This document shows positions 25,615-34,509 of a stretch of 64,000 nucleotides of DNA, in pieces (position 1 is the first letter of the stretch; every line of letters starts with the position of its first letter). Below the pieces are notes generated by a model. The model worked only from the letters and a program-made list of their open reading frames with translations. It searched no databases and was not told the DNA's origin. The DNA is taken from positions 4,550,001 through 4,614,000 of the forward strand of contig NZ_CP031153.1 of the NCBI RefSeq assembly GCF_003352465.1, read 5' to 3'. Made by a program: the position numbers and the translations under genes. This DNA comes from Kordia sp. SMS9. GTDB taxonomy: Bacteria > Bacteroidota > Bacteroidia > Flavobacteriales > Flavobacteriaceae.

Positions 25615-26646
25615 TTGGCGGATCAAAAAACATATCGTGTTACGTTTATCATCTTGATTTTAGTCTTGATTGGATGTTTTTTGATGAATATTAGTTTGGG
25701 TTCGGTTACGATTCCATTAGAAGGTATTTTTGATGCGTTTACTGGTGGCGATATTGAGAAAAAAACCTGGCGAATCACCATTTTAGACATTCGTTTGCCA
25801 AAAGCCATTGCCTCTATTTTAGTTGGTTTTGGCTTGTCGCTCAGCGGTTTGTTGATGCAAACACTTTTTCGAAATCCACTTTCAGGACCTTTTGTCTTGG
25901 GATTAAGTTCTGGTGCCAGTTTGGGCGTCGCTTTATTAATTATGGGCGCTTCAGCATTTGGTGGCTTTTTTGGAACTTTACTACTATCTAGTTATAGTTT
26001 GGTGATTGCAGCAAGTTTGGGAAGTTTTTTGGTATTGTTGACTGTGATGGTAGTTTCTACGCGTGTAAAAGATACGATGTCTATTTTGATCATCGGATTG
26101 ATGTTTGGAAGTATCACCGCAGCGATTGTAAGCGTACTGACCTATTTTAGCGATGCAGAAGAATTGAAACAGTTTATGATGTGGACCTTAGGTTCTTTAG
26201 GGAATTTAAGTTGGCAGGAACTTGGAATTTTAGCGAGTTTGATTGTTGCAGGAATCTTATTAAGCATTGTTTCCATAAAATCTTTGAATGCGTTTCTGTT
26301 GGGTGAAAATTATGCCCGAAGTCTCGGAATTGATATCAAAAAAGCACGTTACACCGTAATTATTGCAACAAGTGTGATGGCAGGAAGTTGCACGGCGTTT
26401 GTAGGACCAATAGCTTTTATTGGTTTGGCAATTCCACATATTACACGTTTATTTTTTAACACAACCAATCATAAAATTTTAGTGCCAAGTGTCTGTTTAA
26501 TTGGTGGAATTTTAATGTTGGTGTGCGATAGTATTGCGCAAGTCCCGTTTTATGATATTACCTTGCCTATCAACGCGATTACGTCTATGATTGGTGCGCC
26601 TGTGGTGATTTGGTTGTTGGTGCGTAAACGGAAGATGATTTTTTAG
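25615..26646 (+). CDS. btuC: FecCD/BtuC-family ABC transporter permease
   Basis: A 343-residue permease with about ten membrane helices, the BtuC/FecCD size. Family stretches include RLPKAIASILVGFGLSLSG, the MQTLFRNPLSGPFVLGLSSGASLG loop that contacts the ATPase, and GPIAFIGLAIPHITR. The start is a TTG codon immediately after the btuF stop (TAA-TTG); no ATG precedes the first membrane helix. It should form the inner membrane channel with the BtuD-like ATPase. Confidence 0.93.
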   Translation: MADQKTYRVTFIILILVLIGCFLMNISLGSVTIPLEGIFDAFTGGDIEKKTWRITILDIRLPKAIASILVGFGLSLSGLLMQTLFRNPLSGPFVLGLSSGASLGVALLIMGASAFGGFFGTLLLSSYSLVIAASLGSFLVLLTVMVVSTRVKDTMSILIIGLMFGSITAAIVSVLTYFSDAEELKQFMMWTLGSLGNLSWQELGILASLIVAGILLSIVSIKSLNAFLLGENYARSLGIDIKKARYTVIIATSVMAGSCTAFVGPIAFIGLAIPHITRLFFNTTNHKILVPSVCLIGGILMLVCDSIAQVPFYDITLPINAITSMIGAPVVIWLLVRKRKMIF

Positions 26647-26715
26647 AACGCTATCGCTGTTAGATCGTTTCACTTTAGACTCGGTTTCGCTCTTAGACTT
26701 GTTCCTACGAACGCA

Positions 26716-26794
26716 GAAACTCACAAACTCACAAACTCATCAACTCATCAACTCATCAACTCATAAACTCATAAACTCATAAACTCATAAACTA
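26716..26794. repeat. Tandem 10-bp repeat array between btuC and btuD
   Basis: About nine imperfect copies of a 10-bp unit: ACTCACAAAC twice, ACTCATCAAC three times, ACTCATAAAC four times. A shorter version of the same array, also ending in AAACTAAAAAAA, lies at 62725-62760. Confidence 0.8.
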
Positions 26795-26866
26795 AAAAAA
26801 TCGTACTTTTAGCATTCCAAAATAAAACATATTTCAACAACAAACACATATCCAGTTTTACAAGCA

Positions 26867-27625
26867 TTGTCGCTAAGTATTGGCTATCAAGAGAAAGCGA
26901 ATACGAAAGTGATTGCCGAAGCGATTGATTTTAAGATTTCGAAAGGGAAATTAGTCGCTTTAGTTGGTGCTAATGGAATTGGAAAATCTACATTGTTGCG
27001 AACGCTGGCAAAGATTCAAGAACCGCTTTCGGGAGAAATTATGCTGCAAAATAAGTCGCTTCACTCCTATTCGAATGCGGAATTGGCTAAAGAAATCAGT
27101 TTGGTGTTGACTGAACAAATTCCTTCTAAGAATTTAACTGTTGTAGAATTGATTGCACTCGGTCGTCAACCATATACCAATTGGATTGGGAATTTGTCTA
27201 AGAATGATCACACAATAGTGGAAAATGCTTTAGAAAAAACCAATTTACACGAATTGAAACATCGCAAATGCTATACATTGAGCGACGGACAACTTCAAAA
27301 AGTAATGATTGCACGCGCATTGGCGCAAGATACTTCTATGATTATTTTGGACGAACCTACGACACATTTAGACATGTATCATAAAGCTTATGTGTTGAAT
27401 TTGTTGAAAAAATTAGCACACGACACCCAAAAAACCATGTTGTTTTCTACTCATGAAATTGATTTGGCGATTCAGTTGTGTGATGAAATGATTGTGATGA
27501 ATGCTGGTAATGTATTTTCAGGAACGCCATGTGAATTGATTGCACAAGGGATTTTTGAACAATTATTTCCAAACGATTTAATTGCTTTTGATGCGAGTTC
27601 AGGAAGTTTCAAAGTGAAAAATTAA
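26867..27625 (+). CDS. btuD: ABC transporter ATP-binding protein, BtuD/FecE type
   Basis: The 252 residues from TTG 26867 give a complete ATPase: Walker A GANGIGKST (34-42), the LSDGQ signature, Walker B MIILDEP and the H-loop STHE. The N-terminus is uncertain. The frame is open back to a TAG at 26810 with no ATG or GTG, and family members usually have 10-15 residues before LSIGY. A non-standard ATT at 26831 would supply them (ISTTNTYPVLQA) and lies 20 bases past a near-consensus box TACTTTTA (26804-26811). The gene is separated from btuC by 220 bases including a tandem repeat. Confidence 0.85.
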   Translation: MSLSIGYQEKANTKVIAEAIDFKISKGKLVALVGANGIGKSTLLRTLAKIQEPLSGEIMLQNKSLHSYSNAELAKEISLVLTEQIPSKNLTVVELIALGRQPYTNWIGNLSKNDHTIVENALEKTNLHELKHRKCYTLSDGQLQKVMIARALAQDTSMIILDEPTTHLDMYHKAYVLNLLKKLAHDTQKTMLFSTHEIDLAIQLCDEMIVMNAGNVFSGTPCELIAQGIFEQLFPNDLIAFDASSGSFKVKN

Positions 27626-27635
27626 ATCTACTACA

Positions 27636-27780
27636 ACCAAAAAAACGCCTTATCCGAAGATAAGACGTTTCCATAAAAACTAACCAACCAAAATGTAATA
27701 CGACTCTTTTACGCAAGTAACCAGCTCTTTGTACTGTCATCATCGTAATACACATTATATAAGACAATATCTGTGCCAAA
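27636..27780 (-). ncRNA. Structured small RNA, copy 1 of 3
   Basis: One of three related minus-strand elements of about 140 bases. Each runs from TTTGGCAC through a conserved GAGCTGGTTAC and a GGTTGGTTAG segment to a Rho-independent terminator. Here the closing stem pairs TCGTA (27743-27747) with TACGA (27699-27703), and ACATT (27752-27756) with AATGT (27692-27696). The terminator is CTTATC-TTCG-GATAAG within AAACG/CGTTT arms, followed by seven T on the minus strand. No convincing shared ORF exists. I could not name the family; flavobacterial 6S-Flavo and Flavo-1 are candidates to test. Confidence 0.65.
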
Positions 27781-27842
27781 ACGTTACAGAAACCCTTAAA
27801 AGAATTCGTTTTTTGTTAAAGATTTTAGAAAATTGTGTTCAT

Positions 27843-27984
27843 AAAAAAAACACCTCACAAATGTGAAGTGTTCTTTTAACTAAACTAACCAACCAAAATG
27901 TACTTGACTCGCTGTACGCAAGTAACCAGCTCTTTGTACCGTCATCATCAAAGTACATATATTACAAACCAACTTCTGTGCCAA
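27843..27984 (-). ncRNA. Structured small RNA, copy 2 of 3
   Basis: Same layout as copy 1, in tandem with it. The closing stem keeps its place but changes sequence: ATGTACTT (27898-27905) pairs with AAGTACAT (27951-27958), and GA/TC extends it past one bulged A. An inner hairpin ACTTGC/GCGAGT is present. The terminator is CACCTCAC-AAAT-GTGAAGTG followed by eight T on the minus strand. The differing terminator sequences with the same position argue for an RNA gene, not a mobile repeat. Confidence 0.65.
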
Positions 27985-28039
27985 ATATTGTATTACAGGT
28001 GAAATTCTAACATAATTTTAGCATTTATTGGGTTCTTTA

Positions 28040-31000
28040 CTATAAGTTGGTTTTTACTTTTTCGTATTGCAATCTTGGTAGTACTATTTTATATTCTTTT
28101 TCTTCGTTCTTATCATACCAAAACACTAAATATTCAACAGAACCTGCAATCAATTGGTATGTATCTTTTTCAAAAACGACATGCTTTTCTGTTAGAAATT
28201 TTTCGGAAAATAGTAAGATATTAGCTGTATTCAAGTTCGCTAAGCCTAAAGCTTCATTTGTCTTAAATTGCACAATGTCTTTTTGTAACTTTTCTCCTGA
28301 AATTAATTTTGAAATTAGGTGCGGAATATTTCTAAACTTTATGGAATTTAAATTAATTTCTTCATGATTCAAAACAACTTCAAAAGATGAAGGTTGCTGT
28401 GTAGTTCCTTTAAAATGAATGGTTTCCAATGCATTACTTTCAAATTCATCAAAGAAATTGCTGTTGCAGTGCAATTGTAAACTGAGTTTTGCTCGCGAAC
28501 AAGCTACATATAATACGCGCTTTGCTTCTGCTGTATTGAATTTATAATCTTCCAACAATACATATACGTGATCAAATTCTTTTCCTTTGGTTTTGTGGAT
28601 GGTAGCAATTACTATCACATTGCTGTCCGCATTGACTGCATCTTGCATGTTAATTTCATGAATGTAATCATACCAATCGACAAGTAATTTGTGATTGGGA
28701 TAACTTTTTTCAAATCTGGAAATGACAGCTAAACAAGTTTCTAAATGAATGCTATGTTGGTGTGTGTTTGCAAAAGCTTTTTTCGCTTCTTGCCAAACAA
28801 CATCCAGAATGAATCCGGCTTCATTTTTTTTACTTTTTACATCGTTTGTAAACGTTCGTATTTCATATAAATCGGAAAGTCGGAAGCCTTCCAGTCCTGT
28901 GATGAGTTTTGTTTTTTGTCCTGCGCTTTTTAAGAACGTTTGTACCATTAACGCTTGCTTGTTGGTTCTTACCAATACTGCTCTGGTTCCTGTATAATCA
29001 TCGGAAATCAGCCTGTTCACCAATGATTGTTCTAAATAATTTGAGGTGTAGCGGATCAATTGAATCGAAGCATTCAGTGCTTCCTTATGCGCAATCAAAG
29101 TTTTTGTTTTGATTCGATTTGGAATCGTTGTTAAAAGTTCATTGTTAAAAGTTACTATTTCTGAGCCACTTCTATAATTTTTAATTAAAGTATAAGGTTT
29201 GGCATTGTAATTTTTATGAAAATCGCGCATGTGTTTGTTTGACGAACCTCGAAATTCATAGATATTCTGGTCGTCATCTCCAACTGCAATCACTCTAATA
29301 TTCTCTGCCTTTTTGATAATTATTTGTATCAATTCCCATTCATCTGCATTCACATCTTGAAACTCGTCCAACAACAACACACTTTTGTTTTCTATGGCAG
29401 CAATGTCTATTTCATCATTTTTAATGGCTTCTACACAATCTTTGATGATGTTTTGCGATTTTTCTAAATCTCCCAATTGTCCCAATAACTGAAAACAGAA
29501 CCCGTGAAATGTTGTTATTTTGATAAATCGTGCATATTCAGGTACCAATTTTGTGGCTCTGTCTTTAAATTCTAATGAAGCTGCTTTGGAAAATGTCAAC
29601 ATTAAAAATTGTTCAGGTTTAATGTCTTCTAATAATAATAAACTCGCAATTTTGTGCACCAACACTCTGGTTTTTCCACTTCCTGGACCTGCCAATACGA
29701 GAATATTTTTTGATTTCCCATCGTTGACAATTGCAGCTTGATCTGTGTCTAATTCTTTTAAAATTTGTTTGAAGCGTTTTGGACTCAAACACCTACTGAT
29801 TTCATTTTTCCTTCTCGGAAAATATTTCGCCAAAAATTGTTCATAGGGCAATTTAAAATACCGATCAACAAACGATAAGGCGTCTTTGTAGTTTTGAAGT
29901 CTAGATTTTGCATATTCGCCTACAATATGAATTTGTTGCGTTTTATGCAGGTAATGCGTTTCCATTTTTTCATAATTCTCTTTTGTATATCTTGGAATAG
30001 AATCATCAATATTTTCTACATTCAATCGATTGTAAAACACCATAAAACCACCTTCTAGTTGAATGGATTTTATTTGATTGAGGAACAACAACGTACGCTC
30101 ATATTGCTGTATTTTATAATTTTTATTTGTGCTAAAAAGTCCAGCACCTTCATTTTTTGCTTTCAGCTCCAACATCGAAAAACCAACTGGCAAATCTCGT
30201 TTTTCATCATCGGTTTGCTGTTCCTTTTGTTCTTGATAAAGTTGCACCAAAATTTCTAGCGTATCAACTGCCAATTGGTGTCGCCATTCCATATCTTTTA
30301 CAAGAGTTTCATATTCTTTTATGGTGATGTTGTACGTTTCTGTTTCTCGGTGAATACGATTTTTTTTGATGAAGTTTCGAATTTCCCAATAATTGAGAAT
30401 ATTTTTAATGTCACTTACGGATGTTTTTTCCACATTCGCATCAATCATTTTCTGATTCAGTTCTCGCAAGGAAATTTTAATATCTTTTTGAAGGAATTGA
30501 AGTAATGTTTTTTCAAGAATTAAATAGCGTTTTAAGATATTCTTTGAACCATATTTAGATTGTACTAAACTGATAAATGCTGTCAAATCTTTAGCATCAC
30601 CTAAAATTTTCAGTTCTCTTAGGGTGTTGATAACATTAGAAACTTCTCTAATAGGCAACCCTGTTAAATCAGCCAAATAATCCACTCTACACTCGTCGTG
30701 CTTGTACACATATTGCAACACTCTAGCACATTTTTCTTTTTCATGGTCTAAAATAATACTGTCATTGATGACTTCTCTGGCTTTGTCTAATTTTGGATAC
30801 AACAAACTATTTGCATACACACGAGGAGAATTCTGTTTCCGCTTCAAAAACCCTTGATCTTCCAATGCAGCAATCGACGTTTTTACTTTCGTTTCCAAGT
30901 CTTTAATTTCGGTATCCCAACCTGCTTTTTGTGCAATTTCTAATGCAGACTTGCTAATGTTTTTATTTGTTCTATATTTTGATAGAAACTTTAATGCTTG

Positions 31001-32869
31001 CCAGACTTGCTGAATTTCTTTTTGATTGATTTTTGTTTGTTGCAATAAACTAAAATGCTTGTTTAAGTCATCTTCATTAAATAATACATAACATTTTGCT
31101 TCAATTTTTTCGTCTCTTCCAGCACGACCAGCTTCTTGTACATAGTTTTCCAAAGAATCTGAAATATTGTAATGAATCACCGATTTTACATCGTCTTTGT
31201 CAACACCCATTCCAAAAGCAGAAGTTGCTACAATGATTTCTTTTTCATCATTCATAAAAGCATCCATCTGTTGTTTTTTTACATCTTTGTTGAGTTTTCC
31301 ATGAAAAAAAGTGACTTCGAATCCTTTTTCTTTTACCGTTTCATAAATTTCCTCTACTTTTTTGGTGCGCGAAGCATAGATAATGGCTGGTTTTTCACAG
31401 TCTTCCAACAACAACAATAATTTGCCCATTTTTTTGCCAGAATCTTTAATGTCAATCACTTCATATTTTAGATTTACACGACTTGCTCTGGTCACAAATT
31501 CTTTGAGTCGAATGTTTAATTTTGATTGAAAATACGCTTTGATGTCTTTTATTACTTGTGGTTTTGCCGTTGCCGTAAAGCAAGAAACAGGAATGTTGCC
31601 TGAAACTTCTTTGGACTGTAGTTCTTTTATAAACTCCCCGATATATAGATAATCGACTCTAAAATCTTGTCCCCACGAAGAAAAACAATGTGCTTCATCA
31701 ATGACAAAACGTGCAATGGATCGTTGTTGTAAAATTCTCAAAATGGTAGGTGAACGCAAGGATTCAGGTGAAATGTAGAGCAATTTTGCATCGCCATTTT
31801 CTACACGTTCAATGGCGTCTTGCCGTTCCAAAGGCGATAATAATCCGTTGATGGCGACTGCTTTTGTAATTCCGAACTTTTTTTCCAAATTATCTACCTG
31901 ATCTTTCATTAAAGAAACCAATGGAGAAATTACTACCGTTAATTGTCGCGCCAACGCACCTTTCATCAAAGCTGGCAATTGAAATGTGAGTGATTTTCCG
32001 CCACCAGTGGGAAACACTGCTACGAGAGAATCTGAAGTTAATCCAGCTTGTACGGTTTGTTCTTGCAGACTGACTATCGCATCAGCATCAAAACTTCTAA
32101 AATTATCATAGCCGAAATAGGTTAGTAACGCTTTCCGCGGATGTAACTTTGAATTGCAATACTGACAACTCTCATTTCCGCAATATTGAAAACGTATTTT
32201 ATCTAAAATTTGCTGTGTTTTCGGATATGTTTTACGAACCCAATTGGGTAAGATAGAATTTTCATTCGCCGTAATTAATGCGATTACGTATGCGAATTCA
32301 ATTGGACTTTCTTCAATAATGGTTTCAATATCAGACAGGTCGCATATCGTATTTTTTAAAAAGTGAGATAGCGAATTGTTTGAAACTGTTGTTGGTTGAA
32401 AGTCAACTACCTGTAAAAACCCATTGTAATCTTCAGATGTGTAAAGTAAGCTTGCAAATAGTTGCTTTTTTTCTTCAGAAAGTAATTTGAAGGCATTTTG
32501 TTCATCGCTTAATAGTTCTTTCGTAAGGATACAATCAGAAAGTGGATTATTATAATCATTTTCATTGAGAATTTTATACCCTTTTACTAATTTATGGTAT
32601 GGGTTTTCATTAAACAAAATTGGCGACCAAAGTAAGGTATCTACTAATTTTTTATGTTTAAATATTTCATCCCCAAGCACTTTTTTCAACAACGGAATGT
32701 CGTGCGCTATGATATTATGTCCGCAAATATACTCGGCTTCTATTATCCAAGGTTTCAATGCTTCTACTGCTTTGGTATGTAATTTTCGATCGCCTAACAA
32801 CGCACCAACATCTTTGATTTTGCCTTGTTGTGTAGTTTCAATATCTATGTACAGTAGTTTCGTATTCAT
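28040..32869 (-). CDS. Giant fusion: DnaQ-like exonuclease, RecQ helicase and UvrD-type helicase
   Basis: A 1609-residue protein joining three machines. (1) A DEDD-type 3'-5' exonuclease-like domain: YIDIET (7-12) and HNIIAHD (51-57). (2) A RecQ-like SF2 helicase, introduced by a Cys cluster (CGNESCQYC, about 230): Walker A FPTGGGKS near 290, DEAH in VIDEAHCFSSWGQDFR near 390, then QEAGRAGRD and a winged-helix region. (3) A UvrD/Rep-like SF1 helicase: LAGPGSGKTR near 1061, LLDEFQDVNADEW near 1169, GDDDQNIYEFRGS, TIHKTKGKEFDHVYV and YVACSRAK. The start at 32869 (MNTKLLYID) is preferred over 32911. A role in DNA repair or defence is likely; which one is not shown. Confidence 0.93.
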   Translation of the reverse strand: MNTKLLYIDIETTQQGKIKDVGALLGDRKLHTKAVEALKPWIIEAEYICGHNIIAHDIPLLKKVLGDEIFKHKKLVDTLLWSPILFNENPYHKLVKGYKILNENDYNNPLSDCILTKELLSDEQNAFKLLSEEKKQLFASLLYTSEDYNGFLQVVDFQPTTVSNNSLSHFLKNTICDLSDIETIIEESPIEFAYVIALITANENSILPNWVRKTYPKTQQILDKIRFQYCGNESCQYCNSKLHPRKALLTYFGYDNFRSFDADAIVSLQEQTVQAGLTSDSLVAVFPTGGGKSLTFQLPALMKGALARQLTVVISPLVSLMKDQVDNLEKKFGITKAVAINGLLSPLERQDAIERVENGDAKLLYISPESLRSPTILRILQQRSIARFVIDEAHCFSSWGQDFRVDYLYIGEFIKELQSKEVSGNIPVSCFTATAKPQVIKDIKAYFQSKLNIRLKEFVTRASRVNLKYEVIDIKDSGKKMGKLLLLLEDCEKPAIIYASRTKKVEEIYETVKEKGFEVTFFHGKLNKDVKKQQMDAFMNDEKEIIVATSAFGMGVDKDDVKSVIHYNISDSLENYVQEAGRAGRDEKIEAKCYVLFNEDDLNKHFSLLQQTKINQKEIQQVWQALKFLSKYRTNKNISKSALEIAQKAGWDTEIKDLETKVKTSIAALEDQGFLKRKQNSPRVYANSLLYPKLDKAREVINDSIILDHEKEKCARVLQYVYKHDECRVDYLADLTGLPIREVSNVINTLRELKILGDAKDLTAFISLVQSKYGSKNILKRYLILEKTLLQFLQKDIKISLRELNQKMIDANVEKTSVSDIKNILNYWEIRNFIKKNRIHRETETYNITIKEYETLVKDMEWRHQLAVDTLEILVQLYQEQKEQQTDDEKRDLPVGFSMLELKAKNEGAGLFSTNKNYKIQQYERTLLFLNQIKSIQLEGGFMVFYNRLNVENIDDSIPRYTKENYEKMETHYLHKTQQIHIVGEYAKSRLQNYKDALSFVDRYFKLPYEQFLAKYFPRRKNEISRCLSPKRFKQILKELDTDQAAIVNDGKSKNILVLAGPGSGKTRVLVHKIASLLLLEDIKPEQFLMLTFSKAASLEFKDRATKLVPEYARFIKITTFHGFCFQLLGQLGDLEKSQNIIKDCVEAIKNDEIDIAAIENKSVLLLDEFQDVNADEWELIQIIIKKAENIRVIAVGDDDQNIYEFRGSSNKHMRDFHKNYNAKPYTLIKNYRSGSEIVTFNNELLTTIPNRIKTKTLIAHKEALNASIQLIRYTSNYLEQSLVNRLISDDYTGTRAVLVRTNKQALMVQTFLKSAGQKTKLITGLEGFRLSDLYEIRTFTNDVKSKKNEAGFILDVVWQEAKKAFANTHQHSIHLETCLAVISRFEKSYPNHKLLVDWYDYIHEINMQDAVNADSNVIVIATIHKTKGKEFDHVYVLLEDYKFNTAEAKRVLYVACSRAKLSLQLHCNSNFFDEFESNALETIHFKGTTQQPSSFEVVLNHEEINLNSIKFRNIPHLISKLISGEKLQKDIVQFKTNEALGLANLNTANILLFSEKFLTEKHVVFEKDTYQLIAGSVEYLVFWYDKNEEKEYKIVLPRLQYEKVKTNL

Positions 32870-33149
32870 ATAGTATATTCGGCACAAAACTTTCAACATT
32901 TTGTGTGGCAAACTATCTGTCTAGGGTTGACATTGGGGAATTGACAGTGTTTGTATTTTGGTTATTATTTTACAAATCGTAAGACAATTTACTAAAAAGA
33001 AGTGAATCTCCTATTTAATAGAAAGAATTTTCGATCGGAATGATATATTGTATTTCTCTAAAAATGATACATAATACCAATTTACATTTAAAATGGTGTA
33101 AGAGCAAAATACTAAAAAGGAGCTTCTGTAAAGTTGCAAATTCTGTTTT
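32870..33149. other. Gene-free stretch upstream of the fusion helicase
   Basis: No ORF or RNA gene was recognised apart from a solo MITE-like end at 33073-33099. It should contain the promoter of the fusion helicase gene; AAGTTTTG on the minus strand (one mismatch to TAnnTTTG) lies about 20 bases before its ATG. Confidence 0.4.
33073..33099. repeat. MITE-like terminal repeat, solo copy
   Basis: ATACCAATTTACATTTAAA followed by ATGGTGT matches the left end of the 62492-62653 element with one or two differences. Confidence 0.55.
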
Positions 33150-33303
33150 CTTTAAAAACAAGAAACACCTCACAAACGTGAAGTGTTTCTTTAAAACTAA
33201 CTAACCAACCAAAAATGTAATCACGACTCTTTTATTTCGAGTAACCAGCTCTGTATAATGTCTACATCGTGTTACGCTTATTGTAAAACAAGTACCGTGC
33301 CAA
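33150..33303 (-). ncRNA. Structured small RNA, copy 3 of 3
   Basis: Related to the two RNAs at 27.6-28.0 kb. It shares CGTTTTGGCAC at the 5' end, AGAGCTGGTTACT in the middle and TTGGTTGGTTAG before the terminator. The closing stem again covaries: TCGTG (33267-33271) pairs with CACGA (33222-33226), and TTA with TAA after one bulge. The inner hairpin is ACTC/GAGT. The terminator stem AGAAACAC/GTGTTTCT is followed by a T-rich tail on the minus strand. It lies upstream of the fusion helicase, whereas copies 1 and 2 lie downstream. Confidence 0.62.
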
Positions 33304-33463
33304 AACGATTGGAATGTTGTTTTTTATTTGTGTTTTAATTCGATAGCTTTACTTAATAATCGAGATTTTGTGTACAAAGGCTTGCTGCTTTATAGTTACA
33401 TGATTTCTTTGTAAATGTCTTTAGACTTTTTTTAAGGAAATTTACTTTTTTAATAGTTGTGTT

Positions 33464-33964
33464 TTGAAAACAATACTAGAAACTGAACGCTTGCGTTTGC
33501 GCGAGTTTTTATTAGATGATCGTGAGTTCATTTTGAAATTAGTGAATACACCTGGATGGATTGAATTTATTGGTGATCGCAACATTAAAACGCCTGGAGT
33601 TGCCGAAGAATACATTCAAGATAACTTGCAAACAGGCTACGCTAACAACGGTTTTGGATTGTGGTTGATTGAATTGAAAGCAACGAAAGAACCGATTGGT
33701 ATGTGCGGTTTGGTGAAGCGGAAAACATTAGAGAATGTTGATATTGGTTTTGCGCTCTTACCAGAATATGCTCGCAATGGATATACCTATGAAGCTGCAA
33801 AAGCGACACTAAAGTATGCGAAGGAGCAACTAAAGTTAGACAAAATAGTTGCTATAACGGATCAAAAAAATGTAGCTTCTATCGGATTGCTGAACAAAAT
33901 AGGGTTGCATTTTGAAAAAAAATTAGAACTCACCGAAAATGATGCTGTACTTTTATTTTCGTAA
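33464..33964 (+). CDS. GNAT-family N-acetyltransferase (RimJ/RimL-like)
   Basis: A 166-residue acetyltransferase of the ribosomal-protein-acetylating RimJ/RimL group, which moves acetyl from acetyl-CoA to an amine. It shows ETERLRLREFLLDDREFI at the start, DIGFALLPEYARNGYTYEAA (acetyl-CoA binding loop) and NVASIGLLNKIGLHFEK at the end. The start is a TTG at 33464, as no ATG precedes the conserved beta strand. The next gene begins 12 bases later. Confidence 0.9.
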   Translation: MKTILETERLRLREFLLDDREFILKLVNTPGWIEFIGDRNIKTPGVAEEYIQDNLQTGYANNGFGLWLIELKATKEPIGMCGLVKRKTLENVDIGFALLPEYARNGYTYEAAKATLKYAKEQLKLDKIVAITDQKNVASIGLLNKIGLHFEKKLELTENDAVLLFS

Positions 33965-33976
33965 TAATTTTCTTAT

Positions 33977-34417
33977 ATGAAAAAAGAACTTATTTTTATT
34001 TTCTTCATTCTGTTAGTATTCTACGGAATTCATGGCTTTCCTACTAGCATGGAAAGACTTGAAGGCGTTTCCACCATTGATATCAACGTGTACGATACGT
34101 ATTATGTAATTTCTAGTAAATATTATTGGATACTCACCTTATTATTTGCGTTTTCCATGAGTTATTTGGTGAGAATCTTGGTCACAAAATTTCGAAATCG
34201 CATTGCGAATTATATATTTTTGATTGTAAATGCACTATTTATTGTTTCATTAGTATACGTCATTCGTTTTTTCAATACAATATTGCGCGATTTTAAAGAA
34301 CGAGCTGTTGCTATTGATCAAGCTTTTTACAACTTTTTTTACATTGCGACCGCATTTTTTGTATTTACCATTATTTTTGAAATCTATGTGTTGTTTAAAA
34401 TGCAGCAACAAAAATAG
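33977..34417 (+). CDS. Small four-helix membrane protein with a DTYYVI motif
   Basis: A 146-residue inner membrane protein with four predicted helices (about residues 4-20, 49-66, 77-95 and 120-140). The loop after helix one reads DINVYDTYYVIS, very like the HDTYYVVAH segment of haem-copper oxidase subunit I, but the haem-ligand His are absent. I do not know its function. It lies between a GNAT gene and rmuC on the same strand. Confidence 0.65.
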   Translation: MKKELIFIFFILLVFYGIHGFPTSMERLEGVSTIDINVYDTYYVISSKYYWILTLLFAFSMSYLVRILVTKFRNRIANYIFLIVNALFIVSLVYVIRFFNTILRDFKERAVAIDQAFYNFFYIATAFFVFTIIFEIYVLFKMQQQK

Positions 34418-34509
34418 TGTTGAAAAAGGCGTGAAAACTTTCTCCTTCTCAGGCTATATTTTACGTTTAAAATTCATACAAAATAGTATCTTTACGCAAA
34501 ATTCAATTC

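Noticed and set aside
26711..26795. CRISPR-like array
   Set aside because: Units are directly adjacent 10-mers with no spacers and no cas genes nearby; it is a simple tandem repeat.
27666..27744. Small minus-strand frames beginning MMTVQRAGYLR in sRNA copies 1 and 2
   Set aside because: The frame is not kept in copy 3, while the RNA pairs are kept by compensatory changes, so RNA structure explains the conservation better than a peptide.
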